Source: Multifurca ochricompacta (taxonomy: Eukaryota; Basidiomycota; Agaricomycetes; Russulales; Russulaceae). From it: 64,000 nt of DNA. Within the stretch, counting starts at the first letter, position 1; every line of letters starts with the position of its first letter. Below are positions 23,501-35,110 of the stretch, one piece after another. Location of the stretch: contig WTXG01000128.1 of assembly GCA_022496185.1 (NCBI GenBank), positions 44,969 through 108,968 on the forward strand, in the 5' to 3' direction. The notes beneath the pieces are model-generated. The model saw nothing but the letters and a program-made list of their open reading frames with translations, made no database searches and had not been told where the DNA came from. The position numbers were made by a program, and so were the translations under genes.

Positions 23501-26060
23501 CATACAGTATCTCATAAGGTGTCTGCCATTTCAGGCGACGTACAGGAGTCCTATTGTAGAGATGTACCGCATGTAGTACAGCAAATTCCCACCAAGAGTC
23601 TGGAAGACATGACTCAATGCGCATTGATTGCACTTTATCCATACAAGTGCGCATGAAGCGCTCCGCGCGGCCATTTTGTTGGGGAGTATAAGGCGCGCTC
23701 TGTAGAATTTTTATCCCTTCATCTTTTAATACATTCATAAATACATCAGATTTGTATTCTCCACCAGCATCAGACATCCACTCTTTAATGGTGGTGTTAT
23801 GTTGATTTTTGATCATGGCAAGGAATTGTCGCAAAGCGTTTATTGCAGCAGACTTAGTGCGCAAACATACAATCCATGCAAATGACGTATAATCATCAAT
23901 AAAGCTGATAAAGTATTTGTATTTGTGATAAGATTCTACTGGGAAAGTCTTAAGATCTGAATGAATGTGCTCAAAAGGCTTTGAGGCACGTGTTTCAGAT
24001 GGTAGATAAGATCGCAAAGGCATCTTGCCTTGCGTGCATCCTGGGCATAGGGGAGCTGTCTTCGGATAAGATAGATCTAGGGGGAATCCCTTAGTGTGAT
24101 CTTTGGCATGACATAAGACTTCCTTAGAAGGATGTCCTAAGCGCTTATGCATTAGATTGTAATCTACATTATAGATTGTGGAGTAAGATCGCGAATTAGC
24201 GATCTTAGAATGAAGCCAATAGATAGTTTGGCCAGTAATTGCCGGATGGCATTGAATAATTGGGATTTTAGATCCCTTATTTTGCAAGGTTAATTCATGT
24301 TCGTCCCCATAGACATACAATCCTTGCTTGAGAAACTCTCTGACGCTCAGAAGTCTTCCAGTTATATCAGGGATGTAATATACTGGATATAAACGCGTTG
24401 TACGCGTTTTCGTGACTCCGTTGTGTGTGACATCATGTTCTAATAGAACAGTACCTTTCCCTTTAATATAAATAGGTTTAGAAGCCATTTTGACGGGCTC
24501 TGGGGTACTAATGTCTTCATATTCAATGAAATCGTCAAGAGAAAATGTAAAGTGCGATGAAGCACCTGAATCTAAGAGCCATGTTATATGGCCTTCATCC
24601 TTAGTCTTTCCTTTGCACTTAGCACACTGAACATGATGTGGAGAATGCGATATATTTGTACATAACCTAAAGTCATGTATAGTGCTAACTACGCCTGCAT
24701 TTCTAATGCTCTTTGTAGGGGACTCCCTAGAAGCGCGAACTAATGAAGCATAAATACATCTGTTAGTTTTACAGGGTAGAAGGAAAGAGGGGACATACAC
24801 ATCCTGATTGTCGTCCTCATCTAGGCCAGCCAGATCAGCCAGCTGATCATCAAGATGATCAGAGCCCCAATCAAGAGGATCATTGGGGTCCTCTTCGTCT
24901 TCTGTATCGATGGTGATAGGTGAGGGGGATCTAGATTTTTTGCGCGGTCACTCATCTCCATCCTCTTCAAGGTCCTCCAGCTTGGTCTTGCTGGACGATG
25001 CTCTTGAGAAGCTATCAGTTATGCGGGTCTCAAGGGGTTTTAAATTGTGAGCAGTCCCCGGCACACCTATGTCTTCGCACAGATCCATAGCTTGGTTAAA
25101 AGCATGATATTGGCCAGGGATTCACTCCTTAGGAGTGGTGCGCATAATGATACGAGGCCTTCCATTCCTATAGTGAGTTTTAAAGGAAGGAGGAGAGGGA
25201 ACGGATGGCACGGTGGTGAATCGAGGAGGGGGGAAGAACGCTTGATTAGCGATGTGTGAGTGCCCCTGTGCCTTAGATTGCTGATTATCTCGATTCTGCC
25301 TTCCGGCACGACGCCCGTGTTGGTACTTGTGATCCACCTGTTTTTCCGTGTGCTCTGGCTGTTTGCCTCCAGATTGTTTCTGCTGGCTGAAGCGAGGATC
25401 ACCTCACTTCCGCTTGACTGCTGAGAGCTTATTAGCAGAATGGGGGTTTTTACCCCTGGAGCAGTCTTGCTCCCACTGAGCAAGGATGGCACTGCGAACT
25501 ACTGGGAGGTTTATGTCAGAATGAGATCTTCCGACAAGGATGGTTGGGATGAGAGCCTCCCATCTAGGAGGAAGGGTGTGTAAGAGCAGCATTCCCTGCA
25601 GCATATCAGGGATGGTAACGCTATTGGACTCAAGCCACTCAAAAGCGACTTGGAGACAATTGATCTGAGGGGCAGGGTGCTTTGATGAGTCCAAGCAGAA
25701 GTTCAGGGCCTCCTTGAAGTCCCTGAAGATCGCAGATGGTCCCACAGCGCCATACTTAGCTTTGAGGGCTACCCATAAAGCGTTAGCAGAGATTGTGGAG
25801 CGGTGTTCCTGCTGAATAGAAGCAGATAGGTGCAGGACAATGGTGCCAATGGCTCAATTGTCAGCGCGTTCCCATTCCTTCTGATCTCTGAGCTCATCTG
25901 CAGTGGGATGCTGCTCATCCTTGGCAGTAATTTTAAGATCAGTGCCATTGGTTATTTCCCAGAGTCCATTGGCCATGAGGTAGGCCTGCATGATTCCAAC
26001 CCATTCGTGGTAGTTGGATCCGTCACAGATGGGGACAATGGTAGTGAGTTGAGACAACAT
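20554..26060 (-). pseudogene. copia gag-pol polyprotein with five TGA stops
   Basis: Single frame of 1,637 codons after removal of hAT-B2. In order: gag (26060 to about 25000; GSNYHEWVGIMQAYLMANGL), aspartic protease WLLDSGASSHFT near 24580, integrase with HHCC (HKRLGHPS, CPGCTQGK) and DDE residues (HSDLKTF, MSDAGGEYKS, NGRAERFMR), RT (RWVFDQKSDGRKKARLVAKG, catalytic VYVDDALFMG near 22100), and RNase H (ALSSTEAEYMSLSDTTRQ, LCVDNQGSIF near 20770). In-frame stops are all TGA: near 25854, 25404, 25122, 24951 and 20737. The catalytic domains between them look intact. Class, domain order (integrase before RT) and motif types are standard Ty1/copia. Confidence 0.93.
21286..21873 (+). mobile_element. 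hAT-B2, 588-bp deletion derivative of hAT-B
   Basis: Same ends as hAT-B1 (TAGTGTTCGCCATGGGTA and its partner), with a perfect 8-bp duplication TCTGGGAG (21278-21285 and 21874-21881). It is collinear with hAT-B1 except that about 2.25 kb of the interior is absent, with GATGTG-like microhomology at the breakpoints. It interrupts copia pol between the RT and RNase H parts. Confidence 0.92.
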
Positions 26061-26754
26061 TGTTGGGATGTGATAAGGGTTTTGACAAAAGGGTTTGAGT
26101 AGTTGATTTCTGTAAAAGAAGTCATGGTCAGCATTGAATGCAACAACCGGTACTCAAAACACAAAGCAAAAACCCAGGCTCTTTAGACTCCATTGATGCG
26201 GCCATAAAGGCGCAAATGGTGAGCTTTTTAATAGCCTTATGCAGCCTTAAAGGCGCATTTTGCAGTGCAGCCATAAAGGCGCATGAATGTTTCGTTCACT
26301 GGTAGTAGGGCCTAGCACGAGTGCACTCGTGAGTTACCCGGATCCGAACTCGTGGGTATTTAGATTAGATAATCCCATACTCGGATCCGCATGAGTATGT
26401 TCCCACGGATCACCCGGAGCCGCGAGTCCTATACTCGCACGGATCCGAGTACTCGTGGGTATACTCGTAGGTTTACTTGTAAGGTTTGAGGCAGCCAGAG
26501 ATCTTCATCTTGCATACACAGAAAGAATATATATATTACTACAATCCCATGAAGTTTCAAGTCAGATCATGCATCCGATCCAAAATAAAACAAGAATCAG
26601 TTACAATATCTATAGAAATGCGAAAAAACGCGAAAAAACGCGAAGTGTGGGGCGCGCCGATCGGACCGTGCATTGCCTTCCTATCTAGGAAGGTAGGCTT
26701 AAGAATGCACGCATCGGCACACGTCGGTACAGAGATGCCGGGATCACGCCTAAT

Positions 26755-27320
26755 TGATAAGATCAAAAACGCGTTCACAATTAATTAGATACTTAGGATA
26801 TACATCTAAGTGATAAGATCAAAAATGTGTTCACAGTTAATTAGATACTTGGGATATACATCTAATACAAGTGATAAGATCAAAATGCGTTCACAATTAA
26901 TTAGATACTTGGGATGTACATCTAAGTGATAAGATCAAAAATGCGTTCACATTTAATTAGATACTTAGGATATACATCTAATACAAGTGATAAGATCAAA
27001 AATGCGTTCACAATTAATTAGATACTTAGGATGTACATCTAAGTGATAAGATCAAAAACGCGTTCACAATTAATTAGATACTTAGGATGTACATCTAAGT
27101 GATAAGATCAAAAACGCGTTCACAATTAATTAGATACTTAGGATGTACATCTAAGTGATAAGATCAAAAATGCGTTCACAATTAATTAGATACTTGGGAT
27201 ATACATCTAAGTGATAAGATCAAAAACGCGTTCACAGTTAATTAGATACTTAGGATATACATCTAATACAAGTGATAAGATCAAAACGCGTTCACAATTA
27301 AATAGATACAAGTGATAAAA
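26755..27320 (-). repeat. 56-bp tandem array of hAT-A2
   Basis: Ten tandem units of the hAT-A repeat, in the opposite orientation to hAT-A1. Confidence 0.88.
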
Positions 27321-27370
27321 TCAATTCTGCATAACCCTATATATAATATATTGTGTGCCTTTACCAGTGA

Positions 27371-27446
27371 GGCTGGGTGGCTTAGTGGTTAGAGCACCGG
27401 ACCGAGCTTGTTCCCGGAGGTCTTAGGTTCAATCCATGTTTCAGCC
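27371..27446 (+). other. tRNA-like module in hAT-A2
   Basis: Same 76-nt sequence as at 760-835, with A-box TGGCTTAGTGG and B-box GGTTCAATCC intact. Confidence 0.6.
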
Positions 27447-27684
27447 ATTTCTGTTCTAGGTTGACGAGCCTAGTAAAAAAATAATTTTATATAATAATAT
27501 TCCCACGAGTATTCCGCGAGTACCCGTGCGGGTACCCGGGGTGCCAAAATCAATACCCGGATCCGCATGAGTATTTTCCCACGGATCACCCGGATCCGTG
27601 AGTATCAATACCCGCGAGTTTTCCCACGGCTCTACTCAAAAAACTCACGAGTTACCTGGACTCGTGCTATGCCCTAACTGGTAG

Positions 27685-27803
27685 CATCACTTCTGCAGCT
27701 GTATAGGCGCAGGAACTTATTGCAGCCATTGAAGGCGCAGATAATTTTGTTGCAGCCATTAAAGGCGCAAAGTATGTATTGCAGCCATAGAGGCGCAAGA
27801 TGC
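27685..27803 (-). repeat. copia leader repeats
   Basis: Imperfect repeats GCAGCCATNNAGGCGCA, spaced about 25-35 bp, occur here and continue on the other side of hAT-A2 at about 26200-26297. They form the untranslated leader between the primer-binding site and gag. Confidence 0.7.
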
Positions 27804-27821
27804 CCACCAGGGCCCATAACC
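27804..27821 (-). promoter_or_regulatory. copia primer-binding site (half-tRNA type)
   Basis: Directly next to the 5' LTR the element reads GGTTATGGGCCCTGGTGG. GGTTATGGGCCC is complementary to the anticodon-loop region of initiator tRNA-Met (GGGCUCAUAACC in fungi, one mismatch) rather than to a tRNA 3' end. Drosophila copia is known to prime with such a half-tRNA. Confidence 0.7.
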
Positions 27822-28169
27822 TGAAGAATCAGGCATGGCACAGACTGTACTTTAGATGCTACTTTACTACTCTATCTCACCTTGTATGTGTAGAGGCTTA
27901 GATGCTTTCAATAATGCAATAGCAACTTAATTTCTGTAGCATATTTACATAGGCTTTTATATACATCTGCATGTACTAATCGGCTATTAATCTAATCGTA
28001 AGTACAATGCGTTTATAATGTGATTATAGTCACATGACTGCTTTCGGATGTATTAGGATCATTAAGTATCTAAGTGATTGTGATCGGCTGTGTTATCTCT
28101 GAAACGCATGATCACAATCTTATGTCGGACCGATCTCCAGTAGCTCTGTACTGGTACTCTGGTTCAACA
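27822..28169 (-). repeat. copia 5' LTR (right)
   Basis: 348-bp LTR, intact, with TG...CA ends as read on either strand (TGAAGAATC and GGTTCAACA). It is adjacent to the primer-binding site at 27804-27821. Confidence 0.93.
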
Positions 28170-31100
28170 GGCGCGTCCAGTAGCAAGCTGGAAGGCTGTG
28201 GAGACCGTGTGGCGGGTGAACAGGTTGTCTTTGCGTTTAGCGGTGGCCGCCATCCAGAGGGGATGGTTGCCGCCAGTAGGAGGACCCTGGATGGAGATGC
28301 TGTAGGCTTTATGACCAGCCTGAGCCTCAGTGTTGAGGGATCGAGAGCGGAGCCACTCTGCACGCCAGTTGTCATAGGCACGGAGGCGCGATAGGGTGCG
28401 CCACTGGAGTGGGGAGGGGGGCTCGTCGAGGTTGCCTGGGTTGTGCAGGCATTGTGCACGGTCTGTGGCTTTGGGGGCCAGGGAGGAGGCACGATAGCGT
28501 GGGGAAGGAGGGCACCACATAAACGTGATGTCCAGGAGGGGATGATCTGCAAGCAGCTTAGCCAGTGCTTTGTGAAATAAAACAAAGTCACCCATGAAGC
28601 GACGAGGATCGCGGGAACGGAGTCCTGCCAGAGTGGAGCTCGATGGAGCCATGAGGACCAGGTGCAGAGCTATGGAGCGTCCTTCGTAGTACGAGGTGAG
28701 CCATGCAAGGGTGCAGTGGAGGGCGTAAAGGTCAACTTCAGCCTTAACGCCCCTGGTCCTGCGGACCCAGTGGTTTGTGGTTTCACTGGAAGCATCCATG
28801 AGGACGGCGCTGGTGGCACCAATGAGTTTTTTGTTGACTCGTTTGGCGTGGGAGTGAGAGGTAGCCACATGAATTAGGGCTAGGTCAGCATGAGGCAATG
28901 CGAGGAGTGCACAGACTTCATCGAGACGTATGGTTGGGGGGCATGTACCCACAAAGTGGATACGAGTGCCCCAGGCAGGAAGTTCCCACGGTGCGAAGGC
29001 CAAGACATCCAGTAGCCCGTCGAGAGGGGGTACACGGTCGGCGAGAGCTTGCAGGGGAGAGAGCTGGCGAGGCGGGTGAGGCGCAGAGGCCCAGGTGTGA
29101 GGTTGGCGTCGAGGATGTAGAAGGGTGTCGTCCAGCAAACCACAAAGGCACTGGATGGGCTGTGAGTGAGCTGGGAGAGAGGCGTACCGTAGAGCTGTGG
29201 TGTCTGCCAACTTCTCAACAAAATGCTTCATCAGGAGGACTTGAGTGAGTTTGTGAAGGGGTTCACGGGGCACAGTGTGGAAAGAGCCAGTAATCTTGTG
29301 GACTACAGCGTTCGACACGAGTTGGAGTTGCTTGATGAGGGCAGGGGCCTGTCTGGTGTGTACCCACAGCTGAGAGCTGTAAATCAAGACCGGGAGACAG
29401 ACTGCATTGAGGACGAGGCGCCAGTTCTTGGTGGTGAGACCTTGTTCGGAGTTGCCCAGCAGTTGCAGAGTGCGGATGGACGCACGAGCCTGTCGACACA
29501 TAATATCTACGTGAGGACGCCAGGAGAGGGAAGGGGTAAAGAAAAAACCCAAGTATCACACCTGGGCCCCTGCCTTGACAACAAAGTCAGGCGCATCGTG
29601 GCAGGGGAGAGAAATTTCGCACGGGGGAAGGTTCTGCATGCGCGCGCAGGAGAAGAAAAGGGCTTCAGTCTTTGCAGGGTCCGCAGACATCCCAGCGCGA
29701 GCCAGCCATTCCATAGTGATCGCATAGTGGCATCTCAGGGAGGAGACGACTTCGTCCCAAGTTGGAGCCCAGGCAAAAAGCAAACCATCATCCATGTACA
29801 TGGACAAGTGGCAGCCTGTCCAGGAGGCAGCCAGGTGGAGGAGCGGGGCTGCATAGAGGGTGGCCAAGACGGGGGAGATGGGAGAGCCCTGAGGGGTCCC
29901 AATCATCGTGGGGTGGGGAGGGCCTGTGGTGCCGTTGAAGGACAGCGAGGCGGTGCGATCAGTAAGGAAGCTAAGGACCCAAGCTGATACCTGTGTTGGG
30001 TAGCCGAGCCGGGAAAGGACGGCTGTGCAGTGCTGAGGGTGCACATGATCAAAAAAGCCTGAAACGTCGAATAACACCATGCCGCAGACCAAGCCAGAGG
30101 CTTGGACGCGTGTGATGTCATGGACAAGGGACAGAGCCAAGTCCAAGCAGCATGAGTTGGAGTGTGCGCCGAACTGGGTAGACAGGAGGGTGGCGTATCT
30201 GTCAATGTCTGACGTGAGACGCTTAGCAAGTGACTTGTCAAGGAGTTTTCCCAGAGTCTCCAGCAGGGATATCGGACGATGTGCCTTAGCAAGGCTGTAG
30301 TCCAGTCGCGCTGGCTTCGGGAGGACAACTGTAAGGGCTTGTTTCCATGAGGCAGGCACATGTCCGACTTGGACAGAGGCGTTGAAGAGGGTGGTGACAT
30401 GATCGTCGATGGATGGCCAGGCCCACTTGAGGATTTGCCAATTGATTTTGGAGAAGCCAGGAGCAGATTTTGACGAGGTCTTGCGTAAGTGATCGGCAAT
30501 TTCATCGGGAGTGAACGGGACCCAAGGCCATGTCGGGAGAGGCGGAGGGTCATCAGCGAAGAGCGTAGGCACAGGGAGAGACTCGGACCCAAAGAACTGG
30601 GCAATGAAGACCTCTTCTATGGCAGAGCGGTCCCAGAGAAGGGGACCAGAAGGGCGGTGTATGGCAGGGACAATGGATATGCATCGTCCATGTCGCCAGG
30701 CAGCAACGTCCCAGATGTCCTGAGTGGAGATGGCCTCATTGGTCCAAGCGAACTTAGCCTGCCGAATTTCACAGCGGAGGGCTTCAGAAGCAAGGGCCTT
30801 AGTGGCAGGGTCGCGTCATGAGCGTCTTAGTGAGGCAACAGCCTGAGAACAAGCAGGAGACCACCACTTGGCGCGTTTGGCATGAGGTGTGGAAGTGACG
30901 GCAAGGTGCGCGTCAGACACCGTGACCAGGACATCTAGCAGGGCATCAGCAAAGGAGTCGACATCAGCTGGGGTGGTCAGCTGAGGGATGGGCGGCAAGG
31001 AAAGATCCAGGTGTTCGCACCAGGCGGTGAGCGTGTCATCAGAGACTTTCGTGATGTACAATTTGACCAGCAAGGCAGGAGCAAGTGCCATAAGTGAATG

Positions 31101-32835
31101 TTGCCAAGAGCAGCACAGACCAGTGTGGTCAGAGCCCAGACTGGCAGCCCAGTCTATGACAACAGGTGACAAGGAGCCGCTAACCCGAAGTGGGAGTGAG
31201 GCCCAGACGTGGTCCAGAGTACTGCCAGGGTGATTAGCAGTGCGTCTGGTGATGACGCCAGGGGAAGAGACCAATTCCAGGCCTTGGTCAGCAGCCCAGT
31301 CCAGGAAGGAGGGGGCAGAAGGGGAAGTGGGATGAGTAGAGCCAGGTGGGGCCCAGTCCGGGTGGTGGAGGTTGAAGTCTCCAGCTAAGAGGGTCGGGGT
31401 GTCGTCCAGGGTGATTGACATCAGTGCCTGCAGCGCGGTCGGGTCCTGGACGTCGTTGTAGAACGAGATGATACGAAGGATACTCGAACCTATCCTAAGA
31501 TCACCCACCAGAATGCAAGGGTGTGCACACACGTTGTGCCGCGTGGAGAACTGTGCGGCAAAAGGAACATCAGTGTGGTGAGGAAGGAATTTCCTCACAT
31601 AAACGAGTGTCTTGGCACGAGACAGCGCCGGTAGTGAGGGGTAAAAGAAGTCCCAGCCAGGGTGGGCTGGGGCACCAAGGGTATCCTGACCGTCGGGCAG
31701 AGTGTCAGAACAGGAAACCCCGATTTGGCCAAACCAGGGTTCCTGTACCAAAAGAATGTGGTCCTGGGAGTTAGTGTTCAACACAGCGTGCAGGTTCACG
31801 TTACTGTGTTGTATATTGAGGCTCAGGATGGAGCACTCAGTCATATGTGATGTGGAAGGGGTCCTGGGAGGGCACGGGCGTGGGCAGGGCAGCAAGCTCA
31901 CGGCGGAGGGCAACAGTGCCTTCAATCAGCTCGACAGCATCGTCTTCCTCGGGGTTGATGTGGGCTGAGATGGAACCACCAGAGCCGTCACTGCCGATAA
32001 GGCAGTCGAAAAAGTGCAGCTCAATGGCTGCCTCACAGTGGCGCGAGGACTTGAGCAGGAAGTGGAGGTGTTGATGTCCATGGGCGGTGAGCACGGTTGT
32101 GTCAGCAAGGATGCTGCACAGGCCGGTGCGTGTGCGGAGCTTGGGAGAGGCAGAGTCCACCACAGCCTGCGAGAGCTGATGTGGGGTGGCAGTGTGCCTA
32201 AATTCTGTGGAAGAAGTGCCAGCAGAGGGGCCAGGGGTAGCCGTAAATTCAGAAATGGAGGATGTACTCGGAGCCTCCTGGACAGGAGGCCAGGCAGTCT
32301 TCCACATAGAAGTCATGTGTGCATCAGGGCGCACGGTGAGCGGCTTGGAGGGGGCCTGGGCTGGTTGCACAGGGGCAGTGGCTGGGGCAGTGGGGGCAGC
32401 AGCGGTGGGGCGTTTGTGGGAGCAGCAAGACACCATGGTGAAGCCGGCAGGATCACCAGTTGTCTGGGTGTTGCTGGGTGTGGCACCTAGGATGGGAGCA
32501 GGGGCCACAGATGGGCCAGTCCAGTTCTCTGGGGTGTCAGCAAGCGGGGGAGTGGCAAAAGGACCCCTCTTGGGGCATTTTGTGGAGTGGGCATGGTGGC
32601 CCACTTGTCCACAGAGTAGACATTTGAAAGAGCAGTCACACTGACCTGCGACTTTGTGAGGGCCAGTGCAGTGGACATTGTGTTCCGCGAAGGGGTGTGC
32701 ACCCCCACACTTGTAGCATAGGGGTTTGTTGAGTGGTTGGGTGCACACTTGGTGACCATTAGCCCGTTTGAGTTGTTGGGTATGGTGACCCAGTTTGTGG
32801 CATCGGCCACATTGAACGAGAGTCAGAGCCAGGCC

Positions 32836-33428
32836 TGTAATGCCTGGTGCGGGCATTCGTCACGACATGTGATAAGTCACGTAGCAAAACTACGAAGTCA
32901 GGTGTGCACTGTCTTTCAAGTACACAGAGTTCGGGTGAGAAGTCAATACCAAGGAGCTAATCCCTTAGTACCGGTGAGCGGAAGAGTGCCAGAAGCACTG
33001 AGACGATTCAAAGGTCGGGTCTTAGGAATCACCCAGAAGGTAATGCACCAAGTCAATTAAGAAGTCGAGTCTAAGGCATACAGGCTATCTAGGCAGGCCT
33101 TATATACGTAATAGAGATTGGAGTCTGAATCGGAGTATTGTACTCGGCGTATCAATGAAGTCGTAATATATCCAAAGGGGGAATGGAGTCAAGTGGGCCA
33201 GGTGAGAATATACGTAGATGAATCTGGTATAGTCGCGATTCTGGTGGGAAAATACGTAAGCATTCTGATGTAAAGTACGAGTCATAGATAAGCACAGCAT
33301 GAGTCAGAGATAAGGGACAAACAAGGACAAAACCAGTCACAACATGGTCAACAAAGGGATCACACATCCCAACAACGAGTCACATGATGGAGGAAAGAAA
33401 ACAAGACGACACAGTGGGGTTTGTAACA
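32836..33428 (-). repeat. Solo LTR of the Gypsy-1 family in LINE-B ORF1
   Basis: 593 bp, TGTAATGCC...TTTGTAACA, matching the Gypsy-1 LTRs in inverse orientation. No internal region is attached, so it is a solo LTR left by recombination. The 5-bp duplication differs at one base: AGGCC (32831-32835) and GGGCC (33429-33433). Promoter TATATAAG (33106 down) and the AGACTCGACTT motif (33072 down) are 34 nt apart. Confidence 0.9.
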
Positions 33429-34494
33429 GGGCCAGCATGAACCAGACGGGCCAGGTGTCCAAACATGTAGGTGGGCATGCGCAGGAGGCGCACCACCTCA
33501 ACTTGAGAGAGCCCATGGAGGGCGAACACCACAGTGGCGCGAGCTGAACGGATGTTGGTGGGCTCTTGCTGCCACCGTGGCAGGGAGGGGAAGAGTGCAT
33601 GAGTGAACTGGCCATTATGGCGCAGTTCAGTCTGGAGGGTGGCAGGGTCAAAGATGACCCCGTCACCAGCCAAAACGTATACATCACACAGCTGGAACCA
33701 CTCCCAGCCGCGGGTGGGGATGAGGTGTCCGCTGGGGAATTGTTTGACGAGCGCAGGCTCATAGGGAAGGATCGACTGGAGAGGGTGAACTCCAGCAAAT
33801 GTGAAGATGAAATTACCTTCAGATTGACCGGTGCCAACAGACCAGCAGCCAGAGAGAAGGTGGGGGGCAGAAGGTGCCTGCCGAAGAAGGGCTTGGCGAG
33901 CCCCAAGGAGGAGTTGTGGGGGCAGGGGCAGGCCACGCAAGAGCATACCAGCGGGAAGAGGCGGCAGGATCACTGAGACTTCTGTGGTGTGCTCCTGGGC
34001 CAGAGCGCGTGTAAGGGAGGTGGCAGCGGCCTTGGCGGGGGCCGCGCGTGGGTTGGGCGCACCTTGCATGGTGTGGCCCTGGGCCTTGGTCGCGGCCTGG
34101 GCAAAAGAGACAGCGCGGAGTTGCTGCACCATTGTCGAAGGGCTGACGACCCGGAAGTTATCGGTGGGGGTTGCGCCCACAGGGCTGGCAGCCGTCGAGG
34201 GACCAGCAGGCTGTGTGGGCGTGCAGGCTTGGGCTGCAGGCTTGGGGTGGGCAGGTGGAGCCGCAGGGGCACGCGCAGGGGCCGTGGTCGGAGCAGCAGG
34301 GATCCCTTTCTCCAGGTGGTCGATGCGCTCAAGAACAAGTGCAAGCGTGGCTGCAATGCGGTCAAGGGGATCAGTGGGGGGAGGCGGCACAACCGTGGGG
34401 TTAGCAGGTACCTCAGTGAGGTACGACAAGGAGGTGGACTCAGCTCGAGGGCCCTCTTCAGGGCCTGGCATATCCTCCTCCGCAGCATGAATGG

Positions 34495-35088
34495 TGTTAC
34501 AAACCCCACTGCATCGTCTTGTTTTCTTTCCTCCATCATGTGACTCATTGTTGGGACGTGTTGATCCCTCTGTTGACTGTGTTGTGACTAGTTTTGTCCT
34601 TGTTTGTCCCTTATCTCTGACTCATGCTGTGCTTATCTATGACTCGTACTTTACACCAGAACGCTTATGTATTTTCCCACCAGAATCGCGACTATACCAG
34701 ATTCGTCTACGTATATTCTCACCTGGCCCACTTGACTCCGTTCCCTCTTTGGATATATTACGACTTCATTGATACGCCGAGTACAATACTCCGATTCAGA
34801 CTCCAATCTCTATTATGTATATAAGGCCTGCCTAGATAGCCTGTATGCCTTAGACTCGACTTCTTAATCGACTTGGTGCATTACCTTCTGGGTGATTCCT
34901 AAGACCCGACCTTTGAATCATCTCAGTGCTTCTGGCACTCTTCCGCTCACCGGTACTAAGGGATTAGCTCCTTGGTATTGACTTCTCACCTGAACTCCAT
35001 GTACTTGAAAGACAGTGCACACCTGACTTTGTAGTTTTGCTACGCAACTTATCACACGTCGTGACGAACGCCTGCACCAGGCGTTACA
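34495..35088 (+). repeat. Gypsy-1 5' LTR
   Basis: 594 bp. Contains TATATAAGG at 34818 and the predicted transcript start AGACTCGACTT at 34852-34862. Confidence 0.93.
34818..34862 (+). promoter_or_regulatory. Gypsy-1 LTR promoter and predicted 5' end with self-primer
   Basis: TATATAAGG at 34818 lies 34 nt before AGACTCGACTT. That 11-mer is complementary, with one mismatch, to the site AAGTCAAGTCT at 35091-35101, just after the LTR. In Tf1-type elements the first 11 transcript nucleotides fold back to prime reverse transcription; this layout fits. Confidence 0.7.
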
Positions 35089-35103
35089 TTAAGTCAAGTC
35101 TCC
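35089..35103 (+). promoter_or_regulatory. Gypsy-1 primer-binding site
   Basis: TTAAGTCAAGTCTCC directly after the LTR. It lacks the TGG expected for a tRNA 3' end. One G-to-A change from AAGTCGAGTCT would give a perfect complement of the LTR 11-mer. Confidence 0.65.
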
Positions 35104-35110
35104 CCCCACC

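Larger units (their letters stand above)
26306..27676 (-). mobile_element. hAT-A2 in the copia leader
   Basis: 1371 bp, same length as hAT-A1 but inverted. A perfect 8-bp duplication ACTGGTAG flanks it (26298-26305 and 27677-27684). Contains the tRNA-like module at 27371-27446 and ten tandem units. Very similar to hAT-A1 with little CpG decay, so a recent insertion is likely. Confidence 0.93.
17309..28169 (-). mobile_element. Ty1/copia element inserted in LINE-B ORF2
   Basis: Two 348-bp LTRs (left copy interrupted by hAT-B1) with TGAAGAATC...GGTTCAACA ends enclose one gag-pol frame on the minus strand. The flanking 5-bp duplication is imperfect: GGCAT (17304-17308) and GGCGC (28170-28174). 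LINE-A has a matching AGCGT at the site, so transitions in the duplicates are likely. The LTRs differ at about six positions, all transitions. Three hAT insertions lie inside: hAT-B1 in the 3' LTR, hAT-B2 in pol and hAT-A2 in the leader. Confidence 0.93.
17013..31844 (-). pseudogene. LINE-B ORF2: AP endonuclease, RT, RNase H-like, CCHC
   Basis: Net 1,322 codons after removing the copia insertion. Domains in order: an APE-type endonuclease (31844 to about 31060; SLNIQHSN, VQEPW, AGDFNLHHPDW, GSDHTG), a linker, RT (about 30450-29700; KAHRPISLLETLGK, DVSGFFDHV, IGTPQGSPISPVLA, catalytic MYMDDGLLFAW), a thumb region, an RNase H-like fold (about 28900-28500) without the usual catalytic aspartates, then the copia insertion, then the CCHC knuckle HLCHCDG...HIALDC at about 17260-17190. 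The start ATG overlaps the ORF1 stop in ATGACTGA (31844-31837). Two TGA stops (about 30816 and 29556) sit where arginine codons are expected; LINE-A has CGA at the second site. Confidence 0.87.

Noticed and set aside
29223..29987. 254-residue plus-strand frame opposite LINE-B RT
   Set aside because: Antisense shadow of the RT domain; the minus-strand reading has the real motifs.
33831..34543. Alanine/glycine-rich plus-strand frames
   Set aside because: Antisense of the proline/alanine-rich linker of LINE-B ORF1.
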